From Bradyrhizobium sp. in8p8 (GTDB lineage: Bacteria > Pseudomonadota > Alphaproteobacteria > Rhizobiales > Xanthobacteraceae): a stretch of DNA of 64,000 nucleotides. The stretch spans positions 62,001-126,000 of the forward strand of contig NZ_AUGD01000005.1 of the NCBI RefSeq assembly GCF_000426845.1. The letters are read 5' to 3'. Positions 57,928 to 64,000 of this stretch are shown here, one piece after another; position 1 is the first letter of the stretch, and every line of letters begins with the position of its first letter. The translations under genes and the position numbers were made by a program. The notes beneath the pieces are model-generated. The model did no database searches, was not told where the DNA came from, and saw only the letters and a program-made list of their open reading frames with translations.

Positions 57928-58131
57928 TCACGCGTTGCTGCGGCGAAGATAGGGCAGCGCGAACAGATAGAGCCCGGTCGCGAGCAAGGGAATGAGTGGA
58001 ACGAGCGCCAGGAAGCCAATCCATGCGGCTTGGACCTGCATGGTCATCGCCACGATGTTGGCGATGACCGCGATGGTGAAAGCCATCGACAGCCAGCGAT
58101 GAATCTGCCGGATCCACATCTGCGTGCTCAT
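57928..58131 (-). CDS. Small membrane protein, two helices, hypothetical
   Basis: 67 residues: helix 1 at about 13-33 (WLSMAFTIAVIANIVAM) and helix 2 at about 38-60 (GFLALVPLIPLLATGLYLFA), with a basic end (PYLRRSNA). AAGGGAC lies before the ATG at 58131. It is 44 bp downstream of the SRPBCC gene and probably cotranscribed. Nothing in the sequence shows what it does. Confidence 0.8.
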   Translation of the reverse strand: MSTQMWIRQIHRWLSMAFTIAVIANIVAMTMQVQAAWIGFLALVPLIPLLATGLYLFALPYLRRSNA

Positions 58132-58175
58132 TGGGTCGTCCCTTGAAAAAATTGATTGGAAGTGCGCCGGCTGTG

Positions 58176-58601
58176 CTAGCCCGCCCGCGCCAGCACGTCG
58201 TCCAACCTGGCGAAAAACTGCTTCCAGCCGGCATGCGCGCCGCCAAAAGCCTGCTTCTGCGTCGGTCTGAAGCCCGACTGCTCGACGCGCAGATGCGTGC
58301 CAGCGCTGGTCGGCGTCAGCGTGAAGGTCACGACGCTCTTCAGGTCGAACGCCGCGTCCTCATGCGAGAAATTCCAGGTGTAAGCCAGCGTCTTCTGCGG
58401 CTCGATGGTGAGCACCTCGCAATCCAGCACGCCGCCCCATTCGCCGCGCAGGTTGAAGCGGTGGCCGACGACCGGCTTGAAGTCGTTCTTCATCAGCCAT
58501 TCCTCGATCAAATGCGGCTGCGTCAGCGCACGCCAGAGCCGCTCCACCGGCGCCGCAAATTCGCGCTCGACGATGACGGAGCGCGTCTCAGGTTCGTTCA
58601 T
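58176..58601 (-). CDS. SRPBCC (AHSA1-type) family protein
   Basis: 141 residues. EREFAAPVERLWRALTQPHLIEEW is the Bet v1/AHSA1 start, and FTLTPTSAGTHLRVEQSGF and WKQFFARLDDVLA the usual end. Such proteins form a large hydrophobic cavity; ligands are unknown. Its ATG overlaps the arsR stop (ATGA), a very common pairing in which the ArsR regulator controls its own SRPBCC partner. Confidence 0.93.
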   Translation of the reverse strand: MNEPETRSVIVEREFAAPVERLWRALTQPHLIEEWLMKNDFKPVVGHRFNLRGEWGGVLDCEVLTIEPQKTLAYTWNFSHEDAAFDLKSVVTFTLTPTSAGTHLRVEQSGFRPTQKQAFGGAHAGWKQFFARLDDVLARAG

Positions 58602-58921
58602 TGGTCCATCCTCTTCAGGAGATCGTCGAGCGCGTCGAGCCTCTTCTGCCAGAACCCAGCCATCTGGCTGGTCCAGTCGATCAGCGGGTTGAGCGCACCC
58701 GGCCGCGCGCTGTAATGGGTCTGGCGTCCTTCGTGGCGGTCGCGCACGAGCCCGGCCTGCTTCAAGGCGCCGAGATGCTTCGACACCGCCGGCTGCGAGA
58801 CGCCTGATCGCATCGTCAGCGCCCCGACCGTCTGCTCGCCCTCGCGGCACAGCCGCTCGAAGATCGCCCGCCGCGTAGGATCGGCGAGGGTCCTGAACAG
58901 GAGGTCGGGGGCGGCGGCCAT
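58598..58921 (-). CDS. ArsR family transcriptional regulator
   Basis: 107 residues forming one winged helix-turn-helix: DLLFRTLADPTRRAIFERLC, the recognition region SGVSQPAVSKHLGALKQAGL and the wing DRHEGRQTHYSARP. No obvious metal-binding cysteine pair is present, so it is of the SRPBCC-linked ArsR type rather than a metal sensor. Two tandem palindromes sit right before the gene, pointing to autoregulation of the four-gene operon. Confidence 0.93.
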   Translation of the reverse strand: MAAAPDLLFRTLADPTRRAIFERLCREGEQTVGALTMRSGVSQPAVSKHLGALKQAGLVRDRHEGRQTHYSARPGALNPLIDWTSQMAGFWQKRLDALDDLLKRMDQ

Positions 58922-58929
58922 GTGGAATC

Positions 58930-58974
58930 CATAACCAAGGAGTTATGGATTAATTCATAACCGTTGAGTTATGG
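58930..58974 (-). promoter_or_regulatory. Tandem operator upstream of arsR
   Basis: CATAACC-N5-AGTTATGG occurs twice, at 58930-58948 and 58956-58974, starting 26 bp apart. Each is an imperfect palindrome (CATAAC/GTTATG), the size an ArsR dimer would bind; the spacing of about two and a half turns would put the dimers on roughly opposite faces. Confidence 0.65.
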
Positions 58975-59018
58975 ATGAGTCAAGTACGACGGGAGGCTGC
59001 GGCGACGCCATACTCCCC

Positions 59019-59140
59019 CGTCATTGCGAGCCAACGGTTCGCGCGAAGCGCGGCCCGATGACAGGCTCCGCGAAGCAATCCAGAATCTTTCCGCGGAGGC
59101 TGTCTGGATTTCTTCGTCGCAAGGGCTCCTCGCAATGACG
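59019..59140. repeat. Intergenic palindromic repeat (CGTCATTGCGAG family, second copy)
   Basis: CGTCATTGCGAG at 59019 and CTCGCAATGACG ending at 59140 form the outer stem; GAAGCAATCCAG faces CTGGATTTCTTC inside. It is the same family as 1900-1986, in the gap between the ArsR operon and the DsrE gene. Confidence 0.85.
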
Positions 59141-59175
59141 CGGAAAGGGCTGCGCCAGCCATCGCCGGTGCCGGC

Positions 59176-59622
59176 CTACGGCCGCAGATACAGATATCCT
59201 TGCGACTGCAACTCGGCCAACCGGACCACGCCGCCGCTCTCCGCGTTGACGAAGCCCGGCAGGAGATCCGCCAGCGTGACGTTCTGCGCCTTCATCGTGT
59301 TGCCGCAGGCGGCGAGCTCGATGCCGCCCTTGGAGAACTCGCCGACGCGCTTGCTGACGTCGGGGTTGGCCTGCATGGCGTGAAAGGCCTTCAGCGCCGG
59401 GCCGTGGATCACCAGCGCGATCGTCACATGCTCGGGGCCGCCGACGCCGTCGATATGGTTCTGGATGTTGCCGAGCACGAAATTGACCTTCTCGGCGTCG
59501 CTGAGATGATATGCCACCTTCAGCTTGCTCGGTGCAGCCTGGGCCGCGGCCTTCGCGCTGGATGCTCCGAACGCCGCACCCAGAGCTGACACGGCGCTCC
59601 ACAAAATGTTCCGGCGGTTCAT
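59176..59622 (-). CDS. DsrE family protein, exported
   Basis: 148 residues. The N-terminus MNRRNILWSAVSALGAAFGA has a basic region and hydrophobic stretch of a signal or lipoprotein-free export signal; the twin-arginine-like MNRRN is only suggestive. The rest is a DsrE-type fold (KVAYHLSDAEKVNFVLGNIQ, FSKGGIELAACGNTMKAQNV), with one conserved-position cysteine. Periplasmic DsrE proteins bind sulfur species, but the pathway is not evident here. A ribosome site GGAGGAGACC precedes the ATG at 59622. Confidence 0.85.
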   Translation of the reverse strand: MNRRNILWSAVSALGAAFGASSAKAAAQAAPSKLKVAYHLSDAEKVNFVLGNIQNHIDGVGGPEHVTIALVIHGPALKAFHAMQANPDVSKRVGEFSKGGIELAACGNTMKAQNVTLADLLPGFVNAESGGVVRLAELQSQGYLYLRP

Positions 59623-59663
59623 GGCGGTCTCCTCCGACTAAGCCCTGATGTGCCACAGGCATA

Positions 59664-60281
59664 TCACTTGTGGCGCAGCGCCGCGAGCTCCTTGCGGTCG
59701 GTCACGAGCGAAGCGCACTCGCTGTTGTCGGTGCGATCGAGACGAAAGATCTTGTCGTCGGCACCGGCCGTCAGCGAATGCTCGGCATCGTCGTCCGGCT
59801 TGTTGTTCTGCCAGACCCGCACCCGCTCCAGCCGGACGATCGCGGACTTGTCGTCCTTGGACAGCGCGACGCCGATGCCGCCGCCGTCGCAGTCGACACC
59901 GCAGCCCAGGCGCACCTCGCCGCCGCTCGCAGTGAACACGACGTGATTACAGGAGCCGCTGGAGTCGAAATCGCCGCTCCGATGACGGTACCGGAACCCG
60001 AGGCGGAAGGAGCTGTGCAGCTCCTTGTCCTCTGCGTCGACCTCCGCCAAGATCAGCAGCTTCATCGCGGCGACCCTCTGCTTCGGGTGCCGCGCCAGGT
60101 GGTCGGCATCGTAGCGGCGGACGAAGCAAGCATAGGCCTTGTTGCCGGGCGGGCCGGCATACATCCGCACATTGAAGGTCTCGGCTTCAGCCTTTGTGGT
60201 CTCCCGAATCTCAGTCTCATTGGCGTGAGCGACGCCGGTCAAAGCAGCGAAAGCAAGAACAGCAACGAGGGAGAGCTTCAT
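59664..60281 (-). CDS. Secreted hypothetical protein, cysteine-containing
   Basis: 205 residues. A signal peptide (KLSLVAVLAFAALTGVAHA) is followed by a soluble domain with several cysteines (YACFVRRYD, SGSCNHVVF, RLGCGVDCDGGG and SECASLV), suggesting disulfide bonds in the periplasm. The ATG at 60281 is preferred over the in-frame codon at 60344 because the signal peptide starts there. I do not recognise the family. Confidence 0.75.
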   Translation of the reverse strand: MKLSLVAVLAFAALTGVAHANETEIRETTKAEAETFNVRMYAGPPGNKAYACFVRRYDADHLARHPKQRVAAMKLLILAEVDAEDKELHSSFRLGFRYRHRSGDFDSSGSCNHVVFTASGGEVRLGCGVDCDGGGIGVALSKDDKSAIVRLERVRVWQNNKPDDDAEHSLTAGADDKIFRLDRTDNSECASLVTDRKELAALRHK

Positions 60282-60593
60282 GACGGGCTCGGGGTGACAA
60301 TCTACTGCAGCAAAACAGGACTGCTGTCGTTTAGACGCCGGCACGCTGCACCGCGTTCAACCTTTGCACGTCGCTCGTGCGAGCTGGTGCAGGGAAGCGG
60401 CCACGGTCGTTGGCGTCCTTAGTCAACTCCACGATCAAGAAGGTTCAAAAGGATGTCGCGCCTTGTCTCCTTGGAACCGACGCCGACGGTCGCAGCGACA
60501 TTGTCTCGGCTCGTCGATGTGATAGCCTTCACAGACGGCTGCCTGTGGCAGCCGTAAGCTGGGGCTGCCTTGCAAGTTTGTGGAGTCCCCCGC
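60282..60593. other. Intergenic region between a secreted-protein gene and the cyclase fusion gene
   Basis: 312 bp between divergent genes. It holds an imperfect inverted repeat CTGCACC/GGTGCAG (60346-60352 and 60386-60392) and GGCTGCC/GGCAGCC near 60540; neither could be assigned a role. No EcfG-type partner was found for the GGAAC at about 60473. Confidence 0.5.
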
Positions 60594-62120
60594 ATGGGCG
60601 AAATTCGCAACTTCAGATCCGAAAACCAGGATGAGCCGCCGCCGCACAGCGGAGTGCCTCGTCGACTCGCCGCCATCATCGTCGGTGACATCGCCTCCTA
60701 CAGCCGGCTGATGCAGGCTGACGAGGAGGGCACGCATATTCGCGTCAAGCGTATCGAGCGAGATCTCATCCAGCCCAGCATCATCGAACATCACGGAAGT
60801 TTGGTGAAGACGACTGGCGACGGCTTCATCGCCATCTTCGACAGTCCTGTGGAGGCCGTTCGATGCAGCATCGTCATCCAGCAAAATCTCGTCGGCCGCA
60901 ACGCGTCGGTTCCCAAGCATTCCCGGCTCGAATACCGGATTGGCGTCAATCTCGGCGACGTGATCGTGGAGCCAGACGACATCTATGGTGACGGCGTCAA
61001 CATCGCCACGCGTATCGAGGGCATCGCGGAACCGGGACAGGTCTACATCTCCGGCGCCATCTATGAGCAGATCAAGCACAAGATCGTGTGCGGCTATGAG
61101 TCGCTCGGCGACCGCAAGGTCAAGAACATCACTGATCCGGTGCGCGTCTATCGCGTGCTACCGGACGCGGACGCCGTCGGCAAAACAAGAAGCCGCCGCG
61201 AGACTGCGCTGATCTTCTTGCTTGCCATCACAATGCTGACGATGGCCACCGGCGTGCTCTGGTACTTGCTGGCGCAGCCCGGCAGGATGGGCGAGCAGGC
61301 TGCCGCGCCGCCCACCGCTCCGGTCGCGTCACCGATTGCTCAAGCCTCGCCGAGCGAAGCGGCCACGCAGATGTCGCAAGCGTCTCCGTCACTGGCCTCG
61401 TCGCCTCCGCCGCCGGTCCCGACTCCCAGCCCATCGGCAACGCCGCTTCGCGAGCCCGAGATGATCGCCATTCGCGGCGGCAGCTTCGCGATGGGAAGCA
61501 ACGATGATCCGACCGAGCGCCCTGTCCACCAGGTCACGATCAAGCCGTTCTCGATCGGAAAATATCCGGTGACGGTGCAGGAGTGGAATGAATGCGCCGC
61601 CGCCAAGGCGTGCGGATTCACGGCCAGCGGCAAGGACGATGCCCCGGTCAGCAATGTGAGCTGGATCGACGCGAAGCAATATGTTGACTGGCTGGCGCAG
61701 GCAACGAAGAAGCCCTACCGGCTGCCGAGTGAAGCCGAATGGGAATATGCGGCACGCGGCGGGACACAGACGAAGTATTGGTGGGGTGACAAGCTCCAGC
61801 CGGGCATGGCCGGCTGCAAGGATTGCGGTGAACTTGCGGCCGAGCAGCCGGCCAAGGTCGGCAGTTTCAAGCCCAATCCGTTCGGGCTTTACGACATGGG
61901 CGGCGGCATCGATCAGTGGGTCGCAGACTGCTGGCACCGGACCTATCAGGGCGCGCCCAGCGACGGCTCGGCTTGGACCAGCGCGGACTGCAGCGCTCAT
62001 GTCCTGCGGTCGGGCTCCTGGAAGAACGATTCGGGATATGTGCGGCCGTCGAACCGCGGTGGATACGACGCGGGTGTTCGTTACCCCACGCACGGCTTCC
62101 GCATCGCGCTCAGTCCGTAA
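60594..62120 (+). CDS. Adenylate cyclase catalytic domain fused to a formylglycine-generating-enzyme-like domain
   Basis: 508 residues. A class III cyclase domain occupies about 26-190: metal-binding Asp32 (VGDIASYSRLM) and Asp76 (KTTGDGFIA), and the transition-state region IYGDGVNIATRIEG. A single membrane helix at about 204-226 is followed by a long Pro/Ala/Ser-rich linker. Then comes a sulfatase-modifying-factor fold (EPEMIAIRGGSFAMGSNDD, YRLPSEAEWEYAARGG). The C-terminal SGSWKNDSGYVRPSNR lacks the two cysteines needed for formylglycine formation. This suggests a sensor outside the membrane driving cAMP synthesis inside. ATG 60594 has GGAG 8 nt upstream. Confidence 0.88.
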   Translation: MGEIRNFRSENQDEPPPHSGVPRRLAAIIVGDIASYSRLMQADEEGTHIRVKRIERDLIQPSIIEHHGSLVKTTGDGFIAIFDSPVEAVRCSIVIQQNLVGRNASVPKHSRLEYRIGVNLGDVIVEPDDIYGDGVNIATRIEGIAEPGQVYISGAIYEQIKHKIVCGYESLGDRKVKNITDPVRVYRVLPDADAVGKTRSRRETALIFLLAITMLTMATGVLWYLLAQPGRMGEQAAAPPTAPVASPIAQASPSEAATQMSQASPSLASSPPPPVPTPSPSATPLREPEMIAIRGGSFAMGSNDDPTERPVHQVTIKPFSIGKYPVTVQEWNECAAAKACGFTASGKDDAPVSNVSWIDAKQYVDWLAQATKKPYRLPSEAEWEYAARGGTQTKYWWGDKLQPGMAGCKDCGELAAEQPAKVGSFKPNPFGLYDMGGGIDQWVADCWHRTYQGAPSDGSAWTSADCSAHVLRSGSWKNDSGYVRPSNRGGYDAGVRYPTHGFRIALSP

Positions 62121-62136
62121 GACTGGAGTCAATCTG

Positions 62137-62586
62137 ATGAAAGTCACTTCCTGTATCGCGCTGGCAGCGGCAATTGCCTTGCTCCCAGGCACGGCCTGCT
62201 CGCAAGGCAAATCCGCGCCCAAGGACGCCAAGCTCTATTTCATCACGCCGTATGACGGCCAGAAGGTCCGTGGTGGATTTTGGGTCCGGTTCGGCCTGCG
62301 CAACATGGGCGTGACGCATGCCGGCGACGATTACCACAATGCGGGTCATCATCATCTGTTGATCGATGTGAAAGGCCCCATCGATGTCAAGGAGCCGATT
62401 CCGCAGGACAAGTCCCATCTGCATTTCGGGGCAGGACAGACCGAAACGTTTCTCGAGCTTTCTCCGGGCACGCACACCCTGCAACTGGTGCTTGGTGATG
62501 CCAAGCACTATCCGTTCGAACCACCCGTCGTGTCGGACAAGATCACGATACGCGTCAGGCCGGCGGTATCGGCGCGGAGCCGATGA
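62137..62586 (+). CDS. DUF4399 domain-containing exported protein
   Basis: 149 residues. The N-terminus (VTSCIALAAAIALLPGTACS) is a lipoprotein-like signal peptide ending near Cys21. The DUF4399 core has FITPYDGQKVRGGFWVRFGL, HNAGHHHLLIDV and ELSPGTHTLQLVLGDAKHY, with a conserved His cluster that could bind a metal. GGAG lies before the ATG at 62137, 16 bp after the cyclase fusion gene, so they are likely cotranscribed and may share the exported compartment. Confidence 0.85.
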   Translation: MKVTSCIALAAAIALLPGTACSQGKSAPKDAKLYFITPYDGQKVRGGFWVRFGLRNMGVTHAGDDYHNAGHHHLLIDVKGPIDVKEPIPQDKSHLHFGAGQTETFLELSPGTHTLQLVLGDAKHYPFEPPVVSDKITIRVRPAVSARSR

Positions 62587-63642
62587 TCACCGCAGGCTGG
62601 CGTTGATCTTGTCCAGCACCGCCGAGCCCGGGCACAGCGAGTCCGCCTCCAGGCTGTTGAGCGGCGTCTCGACCGTGTTGAGATGCTCGTGCATGTCTTC
62701 CGCGTCGGGGTCGACATAGAGCAGGCCAGTGACGATCTGGCCCTTGGCGGCGTGCTTCTGCAGGAAGGTCATGGCCCCGAGCCGATCATGCGGATCGTAG
62801 TCCGCGTCGATCTTGCGCAGCGCAATCTTGCTGCCGTCATGCTGCTCGACCACCTGCACCGTGCCCGGCGCATAGTCCACCGCGATCGGATCGCGGCCGA
62901 CCAGCACGTCGAGCCGGTTCACGGCGTCATTGTGCTCGCGGACATAGTCGAAGCTCTTGGTCGAGCCGGCATGGTTGTTGAAGGCGATGCAGGGGCTGAT
63001 GACGTCGATGAAGGACGCGCCCTTGTGCCGGATCGCGGCCGCGATCAGCGGCACCAGCTGGGTCTTGTCGCCGGAGAAGGAGCGCGCGACGAAGGTGGCG
63101 CCGAGTTGCAGCGCGATGGCGACGAGGTCGATGGCGTTATCGGTGTTGGTCACGCCCTTCTTGCTCTTGGAGCCGCGGTCGGCGGTCGCGGAGAACTGGC
63201 CCTTGGTCAAGCCATAGACGCCGTTGTTCTCGACGATATAGGTCATGTTCACGCCGCGCCTGATCGAGTGCGCAAACTGGCCGAAGCCGATCGAGGCGGA
63301 ATCGCCGTCGCCGGAAACGCCGAGATAGATCAGGTCGCGGTTGGCGAGGTTGGCGCCGGTCAGCACGCTGGGCATGCGGCCATGCACGGAGTTGAAGCCG
63401 TGCGAATTGCCGAGGAAGTAATCCGGCGTCTTCGACGAGCAACCGATGCCGGAGATCTTCGCCACCCGATGCGGCTCGATCGAGAGTTCGTAGCAGGCCT
63501 CGATGATCGAGGCCGTGATCGAATCGTGGCCGCAGCCCGCGCACAACGTCGAGATCTTGCCCTCGTAGTCGCGGTGGGTGTAGCCGAGCGCGTTCTTCTT
63601 GAGGCCCGGATGATGGAATTTCGGCTTTGCAATGTAGGTCAT
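62587..63642 (-). CDS. 2-oxoacid:ferredoxin oxidoreductase subunit beta (KorB-type)
   Basis: 351 residues. The thiamine-diphosphate-binding region has STLCAGCGHDSITASIIEAC, GIGCSSKTPDYFLGNSHGFN and GVSGDGDSASIGFGQFAHSI then NNGVYGLTKGQFSAT. The enzyme decarboxylates 2-oxoglutarate or a similar 2-oxoacid to its CoA ester with ferredoxin as acceptor. The start at 63642 is at the conserved N-terminus. It follows the alpha subunit at the right edge, separated by a 166-bp gap with a repeat. Confidence 0.93.
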   Translation of the reverse strand: MTYIAKPKFHHPGLKKNALGYTHRDYEGKISTLCAGCGHDSITASIIEACYELSIEPHRVAKISGIGCSSKTPDYFLGNSHGFNSVHGRMPSVLTGANLANRDLIYLGVSGDGDSASIGFGQFAHSIRRGVNMTYIVENNGVYGLTKGQFSATADRGSKSKKGVTNTDNAIDLVAIALQLGATFVARSFSGDKTQLVPLIAAAIRHKGASFIDVISPCIAFNNHAGSTKSFDYVREHNDAVNRLDVLVGRDPIAVDYAPGTVQVVEQHDGSKIALRKIDADYDPHDRLGAMTFLQKHAAKGQIVTGLLYVDPDAEDMHEHLNTVETPLNSLEADSLCPGSAVLDKINASLR

Positions 63643-63689
63643 GCGAGCACCTGAAATGTCCGCTGCTTCATGGCCGGCCTTGACCCGGC

Positions 63690-63785
63690 CGTCCACGTCT
63701 TTGCGGCGACGACGAAGCGCGTGGATGCCGGGGCATAGGCGAGCGGAAGCGACGCCGTTCTTCGAACGGCTATGCCCGGGCATGA
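63690..63785. repeat. Palindromic repeat between the two oxidoreductase genes
   Basis: ATGCCGGGGCATAGGCGAGC is mirrored by GGCTATGCCCGGGCATGAC, so the gap folds into a stable stem. It sits between alpha and beta subunit genes that would normally be tightly linked. Confidence 0.65.
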
Positions 63786-63808
63786 CGAAAGAGAGAGCAG
63801 GATGTTGG

Positions 63809-64000
63809 TCATGACACGGCCTTGCGGAGCGGGGTCACCTTGAGGTGATCCTGATGGTCGCCAATGGCCTTGGCGATGAAGCGGGCGGTGATCGGCGTGC
63901 CATCGTAGTGCACGATCGGCACGAGGCGGACGGGGTCTATGCCGTTCTCGTTGACGATGAGCTGGCGCAGCTGGCTGTCGCGGTTCTGCTCGACCACATA
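63809..64000 (-). CDS. 2-oxoacid:ferredoxin oxidoreductase subunit alpha (KorA-type), C-terminal end only
   Basis: The last 63 codons are visible, starting within YVVEQNRDSQLRQLIVNENG and ending KVTPLRKAVS; the start lies beyond 64000. The VVEQNRDSQLRQLI segment is the conserved C-terminal part of the alpha subunit, which carries the pyrophosphate-binding and gamma-like domains. It pairs with the beta subunit encoded downstream on the same strand. Confidence 0.85.
   Translation of the reverse strand, partial: YVVEQNRDSQLRQLIVNENGIDPVRLVPIVHYDGTPITARFIAKAIGDHQDHLKVTPLRKAVS

Overview
The window looks like chromosomal DNA of a Bradyrhizobium-type alphaproteobacterium. The evidence is high G+C, a small heat-shock gene preceded by a ROSE-type RNA thermometer leader, sigma-EcfG-like promoter motifs (GGAAC-N16/17-nGTT), several families of short intergenic palindromes, and typical rhizobial small proteins such as DUF3309. 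No tRNA, rRNA, CRISPR array, insertion sequence or prophage gene was recognised, and both edges cut through genes.

Layout. 1-3402: a flavoprotein fragment with a periplasmic amino-acid-type binding protein, then an MHS-family transporter. 3433-7464: a stress block with two unlike Hsp20 chaperones, a rhizobial hypothetical protein, an HtrA/DegP protease and several very small proteins. 7525-12497: a CoA-ester block (lyase, MaoC hydratase, acyl-CoA dehydrogenase, acyl-CoA ligase) plus upp. 12730-21065: the complete kdp potassium-uptake operon (two unlisted microproteins, kdpF, A, B, C, D, E). 21197-24874: Ku and LigD, the two-component bacterial end-joining system, divergently transcribed.

24985-25646 holds a DUF3309 microprotein and a polyhydroxyalkanoate-system protein. 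25649-43634 is a large alpha-glucan/trehalose locus: glgE-like, treS-maltokinase, glgB, treX/glgX, treZ and treY packed on the minus strand, with malQ and a GH15 hydrolase divergent. 43699-51208 is a central-carbon operon (tal-pgi fusion, gnd, zwf, pgl, gntK, HAD phosphatase) that feeds hexose phosphates into the pentose-phosphate and Entner-Doudoroff routes. 52463-57249 is prkA-yeaH-spoVR behind a good EcfG-type promoter. 57476-58921 is an ArsR-controlled operon. The end of the window holds a DsrE protein, a secreted hypothetical, a cyclase-FGE fusion, DUF4399 and the korAB-type oxidoreductase.

The common theme is stress survival: chaperones and protease, osmotic potassium uptake, compatible-solute and glycogen metabolism, NHEJ repair and the PrkA module. 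Points most worth a second look are (1) the GlgE homologue, which keeps the fold signature but has lost the catalytic Glu and the Arg next to the nucleophile; (2) the ku/ligD intergenic region, where two EcfG-like promoters are interleaved head to head in one inverted repeat; (3) the microproteins ahead of kdpA; (4) the EcfG-driven prkA operon. All of this was read by eye; no database search was run.
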